Positions 7,938 through 19,300 of a stretch of DNA of 64,000 nucleotides are shown here, in pieces; position 1 is the stretch's first letter, and every line of letters starts with the position of its first letter. The notes beneath the pieces are model-generated. The model worked only from the letters and a program-made list of their open reading frames with translations. It ran no database searches and was not told where the DNA came from. Source of the DNA: Pinisolibacter aquiterrae (GTDB lineage: Bacteria > Pseudomonadota > Alphaproteobacteria > Rhizobiales > Ancalomicrobiaceae); NCBI RefSeq assembly GCF_019160155.1, contig NZ_JAFNIH010000035.1:1-64000 (forward strand), read 5' to 3'. The position numbers and the translations under genes are program-made.

Positions 7938-9170
7938 ATGGATGCGGGCGATCGGGGCGATCTGGACGCGGCGGTGGGGACGCCGGGCGAGGTCTTTCTC
8001 GCCTTTCTGCGCCAGGGGGTGACCGCCTTCGGCGGGCCGATCGCCCATCTCGGCTATTTCCGCGAGGAGTTCGTCGTGCGGCGCAAGTGGCTCGACGACG
8101 CGACCTACGCCGATCTGGTGGCGCTCTGCCAGTTCCTGCCGGGGCCGGCGTCGTCGCAGGTGGGGATGGCGCTCGGCCTGATGCGGGCGGGCCGGCTCGG
8201 GGCGCTCGCGGCCTGGGCCGGGTTCACGCTGCCGTCGGCGATCGCGCTGGTCCTCCTCGCGCTCGGGATCGCCTCGTTCGGGACCGGCGCCGCCGGGTGG
8301 CTGCACGGGCTGAAGATCGCGGCGGCGGCGGTGGTCGCCGGGGCGCTCATCGGCATGATCCGCAGCCTCGCGGCCGCCCGCGAGACGGCGACGATCGCGG
8401 TCGCGGCGATGGCGGCGGCGACGGTGCTGCCGGGTGCGATCGGACAACTCGCGGCGATCGCGCTCGGCGGCCTCGCGGGCGCGGCGGCGGGGCGGTTCGA
8501 TCTCCTCGGGGCGCGGGGGGAGGCGAGCGGCGCGCCGGGGCGTGGGCTTTCGACGGTGATCGGACGCGGCGAGGCGGTGGCGATGCTGGCGGTCTTCGCC
8601 GGGATCTCGGTCTCGTTGCCGCTGGCGGCGGCGACGGGGTCGGGCACCCTCGGGCTCGCCGATGCGTTCTGGCGGGCGGGGTCGTGGGTCTTCGGCGGCG
8701 GGCACGTGGTGTTGCCGCTCCTCCAGGCGGAACTGGTGACGACGGGCCGGGTCGACGGGGCGGCGTTCCTCGCCGGCTACGGCGCCACGCAGGCGGTGCC
8801 GGGGCCGCTCTTCACTTTCGCCGCCTTCCTCGGGGCGGTGGCGAAGATCGGGCCGGGCGGTGTGCTCGGCGCCGCCGTGGCGCTGGTGGCGATCTTCCTG
8901 CCGTCGTGGTTCCTGGTCGCGGGGGCGTTGCCGTTCTGGCGGGACCTGCGGGGGCGGGCGGCGGCACGGGCGGTGCTCGCCGGGGTCAATGCCGCCGTGG
9001 TCGGGCTGTTGGCGGCGGCCTTCTTCGCGGTGGTGTGGCCGCAGGCGATCCTGGCGCCGGGCGACGCGGTCGTGGCGGCGGCGGCCTTCGTCGCGCTGGT
9101 GGCGTGGAAGGCGCCGCCCTGGGCGGTGGTGGCGGTCTGCGCACCGATCGGGGCGGTGATCGCGGGGTGA
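7938..9170 (+). CDS. chrA: Chromate transporter ChrA family (CHR), long-chain type
   Basis: The ~410-residue protein is a tandem fusion of two CHR domains. The first carries FLRQGVTAFGGPIAHLGYF and LCQFLPGPASSQVGM; the second repeats the pattern in FWRAGSWVFGGGHVVLPLL and GYGATQAVPGPLFTFAAFLG. CHR permeases export chromate by proton antiport, although many homologues have unknown substrates. The start is ATG at 7938; an in-frame GTG directly precedes it at 7935. It stands alone with no chrB-type regulator beside it. Confidence 0.92.
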   Translation: MDAGDRGDLDAAVGTPGEVFLAFLRQGVTAFGGPIAHLGYFREEFVVRRKWLDDATYADLVALCQFLPGPASSQVGMALGLMRAGRLGALAAWAGFTLPSAIALVLLALGIASFGTGAAGWLHGLKIAAAAVVAGALIGMIRSLAAARETATIAVAAMAAATVLPGAIGQLAAIALGGLAGAAAGRFDLLGARGEASGAPGRGLSTVIGRGEAVAMLAVFAGISVSLPLAAATGSGTLGLADAFWRAGSWVFGGGHVVLPLLQAELVTTGRVDGAAFLAGYGATQAVPGPLFTFAAFLGAVAKIGPGGVLGAAVALVAIFLPSWFLVAGALPFWRDLRGRAAARAVLAGVNAAVVGLLAAAFFAVVWPQAILAPGDAVVAAAAFVALVAWKAPPWAVVAVCAPIGAVIAG

Positions 9171-9406
9171 GGCCGCACGGACGGAGCGTCGGCTCTCTCG
9201 TCGAGATCTTTTCGCCGGCGTACAGGCCGTGTCGTCTCCACTTGAATTGACGTTTCGTCATTTCGAGCGGAAAAGCATGACGCAACGTAATTCTTTGCGT
9301 GGCCTGTAACTCCGGTCGGATATATTTCCGGATCGGCGAAATCAAAACGAATGATAAAGGAATCCACCCCAAATTGCGACGAGACCGCCAATCGGGGATT
9401 TCGGTA

Positions 9407-11380
9407 ATGATGGGTCTTTCGAAGCTCGGCCTGCGCCTTCAGGTGGGCAGTATCGTCGTCGTCGCCGTCTCGTGTCTGGCGGTGGTGGCGGGGCTCTATG
9501 TGCGCGGCGAGGCGCGGATGTCGGCGATCCTCGGCGAGGTCGAGGCGGTCCGATCGGTCGCCGACCGGGTCACCCGGCTCGAAATCGACTTCCTGCAGAT
9601 GCGGCGCTTCGAGAAGAACTTCCTGATGCGTCTCGATCCCGGCGCGGTGAGCGAACACGGCGCCGCGCGCGGGCGCGCCGGCGAGACCATCGCGTCGCTG
9701 AGCCGGGATCTGAAGGCCTCCGGCCGGAGCGATCTGGCGTCGCGCGCGGGCGAGGTCGCCAACGGGTTGACCGCCTATGGCGGCGCCTTCGACGGGCTGG
9801 TGGAGGCGCGCACGGTGCTCGGTCTCACCCCGGACACGGGTCTCGAGGGGGTGCTGCGCCGCGTGGTGCACGATCTCGAGAAGGCGGTCGGCGACTTGAG
9901 CGATCCGAGCCTGCAGATTCTCGTGTTGCAGATGCGGCGAAACGAGAAGGACTTCATGCTGCGGCACGATCCGAAATACGCGGACGCGGTGGTGGCGCGG
10001 GCCAAGGAGCTGAGCGACCGGCTCATGGCTCTCGACCTCCCGTTGATGACCCGCATCACGCTGACGCAGACGATCGAAGGCTATCGGGTCCGGTTCCTGG
10101 CTTGGGCCGAGGGCGAGCGCAAGGTGCGCGAGGCCGAGACGGCGATGCAGAAGGTGCATCGTTCGATGGAACCCGTCATGACCGGGCTCGCGTCGGCGGC
10201 CTCCGATCTGCGGCGCGGCACCGAGGCGACGGCGGAGGCGACCAAGGTTTCGACCGAGCGCTCGCTCCTTCTCGCCATCGGCGCGCTCCTGGTGTTGTTG
10301 ACCGGCATTTCCGCTCTGATCGGCCGGGCGATCGCCAAGCCGATCGTCGGCATGACCGAGGCGATGAGCCGGCTCGCCGACGGCGATCTCGCGGTGGCGG
10401 TGCCGGGGCAGGGGACCGGCAACGAGATCGGGCGCATGGCGCGCGCGGTCGAGGTGTTCCGCGACAACGCCCGCGAGCGGCAGGCGCTCGAGGCGGCACA
10501 GCGCGGCGAGGCGGCGCGGCTCGCCGCCGACCGGCGCGCGACGATGGCGGCGCTGGCCGATCGGTTCGACCGGCAGGTCGGCGGCGTGGTGGCGACGGTC
10601 TCGGCGGCGGCGCGTCGCTTGGAGGCCTCTGCGGGCACGCTCAGCGCGGCGTCGGAGGAGGTCTCCGCCCAGTCGACGGCGGTGGCGGCGGCGTCCGAAC
10701 AGGCGAGCCGCAACGTCCAGAGCGTGGCGGCGGCGACGGAGGAACTCTCTTCGACCGTGACCGAGGTCGGCCGGCAGGTCGCCCGCTCGACCGAGATCAC
10801 CGCCGAGGCCCAGACCGCCGCCGAGGGCGGCGTGGCGCAGATGCGCGGGCTCGCGGCGGCGGCCGAACAGATCGGGACGATCGTCCAGATGATCACCGAG
10901 ATCGCGGCCAAGACCAATCTTCTCGCCCTCAACGCGACGATCGAGGCGGCACGCGCCGGCGACGCCGGACGCGGCTTCGCGATCGTGGCGCAGGAGGTGA
11001 AGGGGCTCGCCGAGCAGACCACGCGGGCGACCTCGGAGATCGGCGTGCAGGTGGCGGCCATCCAGGGTTCGACCCAGCTCACCGCCGAATCGATCACGTC
11101 GATCGGCCGGACCATCGGCTCGATGAACGAGGTCGCCGGCTCGATCGCCGCGGCGGTCGAGGAACAGGGGGCGACCACGCTCGAGATCTCCCGCAATCTG
11201 CAGGAGGCGGCGCGCGGCACCGCCGACGTCAACGCCAACATCGACGGCGTCAGCACCGCCGCCGTCGGCTCGAGCGAGGCCTCGACCGAGGTCCTGTCCT
11301 CGGCGACCGATCTGGCGCGGCAGGCGGAGACGCTCAGGGCCGAACTCGCGCGGTTCCTGGCCGACATTCGCGCGGCGTGA
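9407..11380 (+). CDS. Methyl-accepting chemotaxis protein with HBM sensor domain
   Basis: The 657-residue receptor has a first TM at about 15-35 and a periplasmic double helical bundle. That bundle contains two related motifs, [16 protein letters not shown] and [16 protein letters not shown], typical of the HBM domain. A second TM lies near 285-305, followed by HAMP and the MA signalling domain with the conserved tip [23 protein letters not shown] receptors often bind carboxylic acids, but the ligand here is unknown. Two adjacent ATGs at 9407 and 9410 are possible starts; the frame is open further upstream but codes poorly. No other chemotaxis genes adjoin it. Confidence 0.92.
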   Translation: MMGLSKLGLRLQVGSIVVVAVSCLAVVAGLYVRGEARMSAILGEVEAVRSVADRVTRLEIDFLQMRRFEKNFLMRLDPGAVSEHGAARGRAGETIASLSRDLKASGRSDLASRAGEVANGLTAYGGAFDGLVEARTVLGLTPDTGLEGVLRRVVHDLEKAVGDLSDPSLQILVLQMRRNEKDFMLRHDPKYADAVVARAKELSDRLMALDLPLMTRITLTQTIEGYRVRFLAWAEGERKVREAETAMQKVHRSMEPVMTGLASAASDLRRGTEATAEATKVSTERSLLLAIGALLVLLTGISALIGRAIAKPIVGMTEAMSRLADGDLAVAVPGQGTGNEIGRMARAVEVFRDNARERQALEAAQRGEAARLAADRRATMAALADRFDRQVGGVVATVSAAARRLEASAGTLSAASEEVSAQSTAVAAASEQASRNVQSVAAATEELSSTVTEVGRQVARSTEITAEAQTAAEGGVAQMRGLAAAAEQIGTIVQMITEIAAKTNLLALNATIEAARAGDAGRGFAIVAQEVKGLAEQTTRATSEIGVQVAAIQGSTQLTAESITSIGRTIGSMNEVAGSIAAAVEEQGATTLEISRNLQEAARGTADVNANIDGVSTAAVGSSEASTEVLSSATDLARQAETLRAELARFLADIRAA

Positions 11381-11431
11381 GCCGGGCGTTCGGCGGAGGC
11401 CGTCGGCCGTCTTCGATGCCCGATGATGGCC

Positions 11432-11872
11432 TCAGCCGCGCTCGGGCGCGAAGCGCGCCAACAGGCCGGCGAGATCCGGCTCCTCGACCAGGAGGGCGGC
11501 ATCGTCCGGCGTCATCCAGCGGACGTCGCGCTCGGCGCTCTCCTTGAAGGTCGCGAGATGACGCTCGACCTTCAGCGCGTAGACCTCGACCCGGACGAAG
11601 TGGAAGCGGTCGGACATCCGCTTCCAATAGGTGAAGGCGCCGATCGGTGTCTTGCCGACCTTGCCGGTGACGCCGGCCTCCTCCTCCGCCTCGGTGCGGG
11701 CGGCGGCGCGCGCGGTCAGCCGCTTGATCGGCCAGCCCTTGGGGATGGTCCAGCGGTGCGTCTCGCGGGTGGTCACCAGACAGACCTCGAGGCGGCCGTC
11801 GACGATCCGCCACGGCAGGGCGGCGATCTGACGGCGCGGTTCGTCGAGCTCGGCGGTCGGCGACTTCGCCAT
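11432..11872 (-). CDS. NUDIX hydrolase
   Basis: A 146-residue NUDIX domain with TIPKGWPIKR followed by AAARTEAEEEAGVTG, matching the Nudix box GX5EX7REUXEEXGU with two changes (the first Glu is Leu and the REU Arg is Thr). The PKG motif resembles diphosphoinositol/diadenosine polyphosphate hydrolases. The start codon overlaps the stop of the upstream Pit gene (TGATG), so it is the third gene of the DUF47–pit–nudix operon, suggesting a phosphate-linked role. The substrate cannot be read from sequence. Confidence 0.85.
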   Translation of the reverse strand: MAKSPTAELDEPRRQIAALPWRIVDGRLEVCLVTTRETHRWTIPKGWPIKRLTARAAARTEAEEEAGVTGKVGKTPIGAFTYWKRMSDRFHFVRVEVYALKVERHLATFKESAERDVRWMTPDDAALLVEEPDLAGLLARFAPERG

Positions 11873-12873
11873 CACACGAGGCCCACCAGCCACCAGGTCG
11901 CGGCGGAGATGATCGCGGCGGCGGGAATGGTCACCACCCAGGCGACGACGATCGAGGAGGCGACGTTCCAGCGCACCGCCGAGGTGCGCCGGGCCGAACC
12001 GACGCCGACGATCGCGCCGGTGATGGTGTGAGTGGTCGACACCGGCACGCCGAGCCAGGTGGCGAGGAACAGCGTCAGCGCACCGCCGGTCTCGGCGCAG
12101 AAGCCCTGCATCGGGGTGAGACGGGTGATCTTGGACCCCATGGTGTGAACGATCCGCCAGCCGCCCAGAAGCGTGCCGAGGCCCATCGCCGCCTGACAGG
12201 AGATCACAACCCAGAACGGCACGTGGAACTCGCCCCCCAGATAACCCTGCGACCACAGCAGCACCGCGATGATGCCCATGGTCTTCTGGGCGTCGTTGCC
12301 GCCGTGACCGAGCGAATAGAGCGAGGCGGAGACGAACTGCAGCGTCCGGAAGCCTCGGTCGACGGAGAAGGGCGTGAAGGGGCGGCAGACCCAGGCGACG
12401 ATCGCCATCAGCACCAGCGCCAACAGGAAGCCGAGCAAAGGCGACAGAACGATGGCGACGGCGGTCTTGAGGAAGCCCGACATCACCACCGCGTCGACCC
12501 CGGCCTTGGCGAGGCCGGCGCCGATCAGCCCGCCGACCAGCGCATGCGACGACGAGGAGGGAATGCCCACCACCCAGGTGACGATGTTCCAGACGATCGC
12601 CCCGCTCAGCGCGCCGAAGACGACGCGCGGATCGATCACGTTCGCCTCGACGATGCCCTTGCCGAGGGTCTGGGCGACGTGGAGGCCGAAGAACATGAAG
12701 GCGATGAAATTGAAGAACGCCGCCCAGGCGACCGCGTATTGCGGGCTCAAAACCCGCGTCGAGACGATCGTGGCGATCGAATTGGCGGCGTCGTGCAGGC
12801 CGTTCAGAAAGTCGAAGGCGAGCGCGACGGCGATCAGTCCGACGAGGAGGGGCAGGGCCAGGGTGGCGTCCAT
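11872..12873 (-). CDS. pit: Low-affinity inorganic phosphate transporter (Pit family)
   Basis: The 333-residue membrane protein carries both PiT signatures: GLHDAANSIATIVSTRVL near residue 25 and GGNDAQKTMGI near residue 195, plus VSTTHTITGAIVGVG near the C-terminus. It imports phosphate, probably as metal-phosphate with protons. It lies 42 bp after the DUF47 gene and overlaps the NUDIX gene, forming one leftward operon. Confidence 0.95.
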   Translation of the reverse strand: MDATLALPLLVGLIAVALAFDFLNGLHDAANSIATIVSTRVLSPQYAVAWAAFFNFIAFMFFGLHVAQTLGKGIVEANVIDPRVVFGALSGAIVWNIVTWVVGIPSSSSHALVGGLIGAGLAKAGVDAVVMSGFLKTAVAIVLSPLLGFLLALVLMAIVAWVCRPFTPFSVDRGFRTLQFVSASLYSLGHGGNDAQKTMGIIAVLLWSQGYLGGEFHVPFWVVISCQAAMGLGTLLGGWRIVHTMGSKITRLTPMQGFCAETGGALTLFLATWLGVPVSTTHTITGAIVGVGSARRTSAVRWNVASSIVVAWVVTIPAAAIISAATWWLVGLV

Positions 12874-12915
12874 GGGATCGGTTCGGCCTCGGGCGGCAAG
12901 GGGCGGATGCCCGGG

Positions 12916-13560
12916 TCAGACGTGTTCGATGACGATGCCGGAAATCTCGTTGGCGACGTCCTCGAAGCGGTCGGCGACGCGCTCGAGGTGGCCGTAGATC
13001 TCGGCGCCGACGGTGAAGGCCATCGGGTCGGTGTGGCGATGGGTCAGGAAGAGCGCCTTCAGACCCTGATCGTGCAGCTTGTCGACCTTGCCCTCGAGAT
13101 CGGTGATCGCCACCGCGTAGGTGTTGAGGGCGCCGGCGTTGGTGCCGACCTTGCGCAGGAGCGGGATCGCCCGGACCGTCATCTCGGCCGCCTCGACGGC
13201 GATCGCCGCCATCTCGCGCATCGGCGCCTCGAAGGTGGTCACCTCGAACAGCGTGATCGCCTTGGAGGTCTGATGCATCTGGTCGATGGCGTCGTCGAGC
13301 GACTCGATCAGATCCTTGATGTCGACCCGGTCGAAGGGCGTGATGAAGGAGCGGCGCACCGCCTGGAGTACCTCGGCCGTGATGTCGTCGGCGCGCTTCT
13401 CGTGTCGCTTGACCTCGGCGCAGGCGGTGGCGATGTCGGCGGAGCCGTCGAAGAGCGAGCGCAGCGCCAGCGCGCCCTCCAGGAGAACCTGCGAATGGGC
13501 CTCGAAGAGGTCGAAGAACCCGTCTTCCCTGGGCATCAGGGCCCGGAACCAGGACAACAT
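12916..13560 (-). CDS. DUF47 (PhoU-like) Pit accessory protein
   Basis: A 214-residue all-helical protein of the TIGR00153/DUF47 family, with PhoU-like helical repeats and characteristic HEKRADDITAEVLQ and FITPFDRVDIKDLIESLDDAID motifs. DUF47 genes are typically co-transcribed with pit and modulate phosphate uptake. It is the first gene of the operon. An acidic cluster (FDRVDIKDL, HEKRAD) is the likely metal-binding region. Confidence 0.92.
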   Translation of the reverse strand: MLSWFRALMPREDGFFDLFEAHSQVLLEGALALRSLFDGSADIATACAEVKRHEKRADDITAEVLQAVRRSFITPFDRVDIKDLIESLDDAIDQMHQTSKAITLFEVTTFEAPMREMAAIAVEAAEMTVRAIPLLRKVGTNAGALNTYAVAITDLEGKVDKLHDQGLKALFLTHRHTDPMAFTVGAEIYGHLERVADRFEDVANEISGIVIEHV

Positions 13561-13746
13561 GGAAACCCCCGTCCGTGTCGTGACGGGCGCGGTTTATGAC
13601 AGTTCGGTGACGAAGGCGAGTCCGAACAGGTCCGGACCCCGTCTCCCGCCTCGGCCCCGGCCGCCCGGCCGACCCTCCGGGAAGGCGAGGATGCGGCTTG
13701 ACCCGGACGAGGCGGCGTGGTGCATCGGGAGCGAAGGCGAGGGGCG

Positions 13747-14805
13747 ATGCGATCGAGCGAGGCGACGGTTCGGGTGATGCGGTGGGCCCTGCTCGCCGCG
13801 CTGTCGCTCCTCCTCGCGTGGGGGCTCGAGGAGATGCGCCTGCCGGCCGCGTTCCTGATCGGGCCGCTGGTGGCGGGCATTCTCGTGCGGCTCGCCGAGA
13901 TGGCGCCGAAGGTGCCGCGTCCGGCCTTTCTCGCCTCGCAGGCGGTGGTCGGGGCGATGTTGGGCTCGGCGTTGACGCCGTCGATCGTCGCGACGTTCCG
14001 CGCGGATTGGCCGATCCTTCTCGGCACCGTGGCGGTGATCGTGGCGGCGGCGGGCCTCTCGGGCTTTCTCTTGTCGCGATTCGGGGTGTTGCCGGGGACG
14101 ACCGGGGTGTGGGGCGCCTCGCCGGGCGCCGCCTCGGCGATGGTGATCCAGGCGGCGGCGCACGGCGCCGACGTGTCGCTGGTCGCCTTCATGCAATATC
14201 TCAGGGTGTTGTTCGTGGCCTCCGGGGCCTCGGTGACGGCGCGGCTGTGGATCGGCGTCGAGGCGATGCCGCCGCCGCCGGTGATCTTTCCGCCGCTCCA
14301 TCCCGGGCCCCTGGCGCTGACACTGGCGATCGTCGCGGTCGCGGCCGGGCTCGGCATCGTCTCGCGGATTCCGTCGGGCGCGATGCTCGGGCCGCTCCTC
14401 GCCGGGGCGGTGCTGCACGGCGCCGACGTCTTCGTGTTCGATCTGCCGACCTGGCTGCTGATCGCCGCCTATGCCGGGGTCGGCTGGACGATCGGGCTCG
14501 GCTTCACCCGGTCGGCGGTGGCGCACGCGGCGCGGGCGCTGCCGTGGATCGTCCTGTCGATCCTGTTCCTGATGGCGGTGGCGGCGGGTCTGTCGGTGGT
14601 GCTGGTCGAGCGGCTCGGGGTCGATCCGCTGACCGCCTATCTCGCGACCTCGCCGGGCGGCATGGACACGGTGGCGATCATCGCCGCCTCGACCCCGGTG
14701 GACGTCTCCTTCGTCCTGGCCCTGCAGGCGGTGCGGTTCTTCGTTCTGGTGGGGATCGGGCCGTGGTTGTCGCGGCGGGTGGCGGCATGGTCTTCGAAGA
14801 GCTGA
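13747..14805 (+). CDS. AbrB/AmoA-type membrane protein (putative transporter, TIGR03082-like)
   Basis: The 352-residue polytopic membrane protein is made of two homologous halves. The motifs WLLAPLGA-like AAFLIGPLVAGIL and TGVWGASPGAASAM in the first half are echoed by SGAMLGPLLAGAVL and TSPGGMDTVAIIA in the second. The family is often mislabelled 'AbrB family transcriptional regulator' or 'ammonia monooxygenase' but is a transporter-like membrane protein of unknown substrate. ATG at 13747 has a purine-rich GCGAGGGGCG just upstream; an earlier ATG at 13717 would add ten basic residues. Confidence 0.85.
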   Translation: MRSSEATVRVMRWALLAALSLLLAWGLEEMRLPAAFLIGPLVAGILVRLAEMAPKVPRPAFLASQAVVGAMLGSALTPSIVATFRADWPILLGTVAVIVAAAGLSGFLLSRFGVLPGTTGVWGASPGAASAMVIQAAAHGADVSLVAFMQYLRVLFVASGASVTARLWIGVEAMPPPPVIFPPLHPGPLALTLAIVAVAAGLGIVSRIPSGAMLGPLLAGAVLHGADVFVFDLPTWLLIAAYAGVGWTIGLGFTRSAVAHAARALPWIVLSILFLMAVAAGLSVVLVERLGVDPLTAYLATSPGGMDTVAIIAASTPVDVSFVLALQAVRFFVLVGIGPWLSRRVAAWSSKS

Positions 14806-14883
14806 GGCGCCTCGCCTCGACTTCTCCGGAGCCCTGCGGGCTGCTAGGGTCCGGCTCCGAGTTTTCCATGGGGAGAGGCGAGC

Positions 14884-16284
14884 ATGAGTGAGCGGACGCG
14901 CAACGAGGCCGGAATCGCGGCGACGATCGAGCGATTGATCGAACGCTTCGGCGAGCGGGTCTCGACGTCGGCGTCGATGCGCGAGCAACACGGTCACACG
15001 CTCACCTGGATCGCCAATCAGGCCCCCGACGCGGTGGTCTTCGCAAAGAGCGAGGCGGAGGTGCAGGAGATCGTGCGGATCGCCGCGGCGAACGACTGTC
15101 CGCTGGTGCCGTTCGGGGCGGGGACCTCGCTCGAGGGGCATCTCAACGCGCCCTACGGCGGCATCTCGGTCGACGTCTCGGCGATGGACGCGATCGTCGC
15201 GGTCCATCCGGACGATCTCGACGTGGTGGTGCAGCCCGGCATTCGCCGCAAGGCGCTGAACGAGCAGCTGCGCGACACCGGCCTCTTCTTCCCGATCGAT
15301 CCCGGCGCCGACGCAACCCTCGGCGGCATGGCGGCGACGCGCGCCTCCGGCACCAACGCGGTGCGCTACGGCACCATGAAGGACAACGTGCTGGCGCTGC
15401 GCGCCGTCACCGCCACCGGCGAGGTCGTCACCACCTCGCGCCGGGCCAAGAAGTCCTCGACCGGCTACGATCTCACCCGGCTCTTCGTCGGCTCGGAAGG
15501 CACGCTCGGCATCATCACCGAGCTGACCATCCGTCTCTCCGGCATTCCCGAGGCGATTTCCGGCGGCATCTGTCCCTTCCCGAGCGTGCAGGCGGCGGCC
15601 GACGCGGTGATCCTGACGATCCAGTCGGGGATCCCGGTCGCGCGCATCGAGTTGCTCGACGAGGTGCAGGTGCGCGCCTGCAATCTCTATTCGAAGCTCG
15701 ATCTGCCGGAGACGCCGCTGCTGCTCGTCGAGTTCCACGGCACCGAGGCGTGGGTCGCCGAACAATCGACCCGCTTCGGCGAGATCGCCGAGGATCTCGG
15801 CGGCGGACCGTTCACCTGGACGACGAAGCCGGAGGAGCGCTCGAAGCTCTGGGCGGCGCGCCACGACGCCTATTGGGCGGGGCTGGCGCTGCGCCCCGGC
15901 TGTCAGACCTTCTCCTCCGACGTCTGCGTGCCGATCTCGCGGCTCGCCGAGTGCATCGCCGAGACCAAGGCCGACATCGAGGCGACCGGCCTCGTCGCGC
16001 CGATCGTCGGTCACGTCGGCGACGGCAACTTCCACACGCTGCCGCTGTTCGATCCCGCCGACGCGGACGAGGTGGCGCGGGTCAAGGCCTTCGTCGGGCG
16101 GCTGGTCGAGCGCACGCTCGCCATGGAGGGCACCGCCTCCGGCGAGCACGGCGTCGGTCAGGGCAAGATGAAATATCTCGAGGCCGAACACGGCGCCGCC
16201 GCCCTCGACATGATGGCGACGATCAAGCGGGCGCTCGATCCCAAGGGCATCCTCAATCCCGGCAAGATCGTCGCGATCCGATGA
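14884..16284 (+). CDS. FAD-binding oxidoreductase, D-lactate dehydrogenase/glycolate oxidase (GlcD) type
   Basis: The 466-residue flavoprotein has a PCMH FAD domain (VPFGAGTSLEGHLNAPYGG near 78-96; GGMAATRASGTNAVRYG near 142-158). The C-terminal substrate domain has VGHVGDGNFH and the terminal GEHGVGQGKMKYL motif with catalytic-site His residues. The family oxidises 2-hydroxy acids (D-lactate, glycolate, D-2-hydroxyglutarate) and feeds electrons to the respiratory chain. The length fits single-subunit D-lactate dehydrogenase (cytochrome) rather than GlcDEF, since no glcE/glcF genes follow. Exact substrate undetermined. Confidence 0.88.
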   Translation: MSERTRNEAGIAATIERLIERFGERVSTSASMREQHGHTLTWIANQAPDAVVFAKSEAEVQEIVRIAAANDCPLVPFGAGTSLEGHLNAPYGGISVDVSAMDAIVAVHPDDLDVVVQPGIRRKALNEQLRDTGLFFPIDPGADATLGGMAATRASGTNAVRYGTMKDNVLALRAVTATGEVVTTSRRAKKSSTGYDLTRLFVGSEGTLGIITELTIRLSGIPEAISGGICPFPSVQAAADAVILTIQSGIPVARIELLDEVQVRACNLYSKLDLPETPLLLVEFHGTEAWVAEQSTRFGEIAEDLGGGPFTWTTKPEERSKLWAARHDAYWAGLALRPGCQTFSSDVCVPISRLAECIAETKADIEATGLVAPIVGHVGDGNFHTLPLFDPADADEVARVKAFVGRLVERTLAMEGTASGEHGVGQGKMKYLEAEHGAAALDMMATIKRALDPKGILNPGKIVAIR

Positions 16285-16318
16285 GCCGGGGCCGGCGGCG
16301 GACAGGACGGAGGGCGCG

Positions 16319-19300
16319 TTGAATTCGCTCTACATCGGTGTCGGCGTCGCGATCATCCTGGCGTTGGTGACGGCGCTGGTCGGGCCGCTCTTCGTCGATT
16401 GGGGCACCCATCGGGCGGTGTTCGAGGCGGAGGCGAGCCGGATCGTCGGTCTGCCGGTGCGGGTGCTCGGCGACGTCGACGCGCGCCTCCTGCCGAGCCC
16501 GCGCGTGCGTTTCGGTGACGTCGTCGTCGGCGATCTCGCCCGTCCGGTGGCGCGGGTCGGCCGTTTCGACCTCGATCTCGACGTGGCCGGGCTGCTCCGG
16601 GGCGAGACGCGGGTGTCCGATCTCGTGCTCGATCGTCCAGCCGTCGATCTCACCATCGAGACCGACGGCCGCATCGTCGGCCTGCCCGAGCACGGCGCCG
16701 ATCTCACCGACGTGCACATCGAGGCGATCCGCTTCGTCGACGGCCGGGCGCGGCTCACCGATCTGCGTTCCGGCACGGAGTGGACCGCGACCCGGCTCGA
16801 GGGATCGGGCTCGGTGGAGAGCCTCGGCGGGTCGTGGCGGCTCGACGTCGCCGGTCAGTCGCAGGGCCGGGCGCTGAGCCTCCGGTTGGCGGCGCGCGGC
16901 AGCGGCGAGGCGCGGCAGTTGCGGACCGTGCTCTCACTGCCGGACCTCGGGGTGACCGTCTCGGGCGATCTCACCGCCGGCGATCCCGCGACCAAGCCCG
17001 GTGTCGCCGGTCCGATTACGGTGGAGAAGCGCGACGACACGGCCCTGCCGATCACCGCGACGGCGGCGATGGCGCTCGATCCGGACGGGGTGCGGCTCAC
17101 CGATCTCGCGGTGGTGATCGGCGACGCGGTCGAGGGCGCGCGGTTCGAGGGGCGGGCGACCGCCCGGTTCGCCGCCGCGACGACGCTCGACGTCGATCTC
17201 TCCGCCAAGCGGCTCGATCTCGACGGAACCGCCCCGGCGCCCGGTGGCGCGGGAGCCAGGCTCGCCGGGCTCGGCGAGGGCGTGCGCGGCGGTGTCGGCC
17301 GGCTGGCGCTTCCGCGCGCCACCCGCGTCTCGCTCTCGCTCGGCTCGGTCGCGGTGGCGGGCGGGCTCGTCTCCGACGTGGCGCTGGAGGCGCGGGCGCG
17401 GCCCGGCGGATGGACCCTCGATCGGCTGGCGGCGCGCCTTCCCGGCGAGACTCGGCTCGATCTCGCCGGGCGGATCGGCCTCGCCGAGGGGGCGACGCTC
17501 GACGGGCGCGGGTCGATCGCGATCGGCGCGCCGGAAACCCTGGCCGCGTGGTGGTCGGGCGAGCCGGCGGGCGAGGCGGCGATCGGCGCTTTGACGCTCG
17601 ACGGTGGCTTCTCGCTCTCGCGCGACGGGTTCTTCGGCCCGGATCTGGCGGTGACGCTCGCCGGCGCGCGGGCGCGCGGACGGGTCGAGAAGCGGGCCGA
17701 CGGCGCGCTGCGGCTCGGGCTTTCGGCCGACCGGCTCGACGGCGCGCGGTTGGCGCGGCTCGGCCGGCGCCTCGGCGTCTCCTCGGCGATCGGGCGCGGG
17801 CTGGATCTCGACCTCGACATGCGGGTGGTCGATCTCGGCGCGGCGCGGGCGGAGGGCGCGCGGCTGGCGCTGCGGCTCACCGGCGACACGGTGGCGATCG
17901 ATCGGCTGAGCGTCGCCGATCTCGCCGGCGCGCGGATCGAGGGCTCGGGCCGGATCGCCTCGGCGTGGAGCGCGCCGAGCGGGTCGCTCGACCTCGCCGT
18001 CGCCTCGGAACGCCCGGCGGCGGCGGCCAAGGCGCTCGCCGGCCTGATCTCGGCGGAAGCGGCGGCGGCGGCCGAGGCGATCGGCGCGGCGGCGGGGCCG
18101 CTCGATCTCAAATTGACGCTGGCGGGCGGTGGCGAGGCGCTTCGTCTCGGCATCGACGGCCGCGCGGCCGGTGGCACGCTCGCGGTCGGCGGCACCTGGA
18201 CCGGGCGGCTCGACGATCTCGCCCATGGCCGGATCGAGGCCGAGGCGAACCTCGCCGGGGCCAAGCTGACACCCGCCGCAGCCCGTCTCCTCGACGCGAA
18301 GCCGGGGGAGGCGTCGGTCCTGAGCGGCACGATCCGCGGCCGGGCGAGCGACGGTATCGCCTTCGCGCTGCGGGCCGGGCTCGGCGGGCGCCGGGCGGAG
18401 GTCGCCGGTACCCTGTCGCGGCCCGACGAAGGGCCGGCGAAGGCGGCGTTCGAGGCGAAACTCGCGGCGCCCGACGTCGGGTTCCTCGCCGGGCTCGCGG
18501 GACGGCCGGGGCTCGCCTTCGAGCGGCGGCTTCCGGTCGATCTGAAGGTGACGGCGGCGGGCTGGGGCGACGATTGGCGGGTCGCCGATCTCTCCGGCAC
18601 CATCGCCGAGACGCGGCTGACGGCCTCGGGCGCGTTGGCGCTCGCCGGGCCGCGACCCAAGGCGACGGGCCGGCTCGGGCTCGATCGGGCCGATCTGGCG
18701 GTGCTCGCCGGCACCGCGCTCTCGATCGGCATCGACTTCGATCTGGCGACGACGATCGATCGGCTCGACGACGACGAGATCCCGGTCGCGACGGCCGTCG
18801 CCGGGCGGGCGATCGGCGAGCCGGGAGCGGCGCGCCTGATCGATCTCTCGGCGCGGGTCGGGGCGGCGGCGATCGGCGGCGAGATCCGCGCGCGGCGCCC
18901 CGAGGCGACGCGGACGCTGGTCTCGGGACGGCTGGAGGCGAAGGGGGTTCCGCTCGCGATCGCGCCGGAGGCCGGGCGTCCGGGCCTCCAGGGGCGGCTC
19001 TCCGGCGACGTGGTCTTCGAGGCGGACGGCACCGATCGCGCCGCCACGATGGCGTCGCTGGCCGGCAGCGGTCACGTGCGGTTCGACGACGGTCGGCTCG
19101 ACGGGGTCGCGGTCGACGCGCTGAGGGCCCCGGCGGGGGAGGCGGAGGCTCCGGCGGAGCGGGTGGTGCGGGCGATGGCGGGGCGGACGACGGCCCTGCC
19201 GGCGATCGACGTGCCGGTGCTCGTCGACAAGGGCGTGATCCAGATCCCGCGCTTTCAGGCCGCGCTCGACGGCGGGCGGCTCTCGGGGCGGGCGACGATC

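Noticed and set aside
8105-8705. N-terminal extension of the HPP frame upstream of 7787
   Set aside because: The extra ~300 residues are Arg/Pro-rich shadow of chrA; the ATG at 7787 with a strong GGGAGGG site and the normal HPP length fit better.
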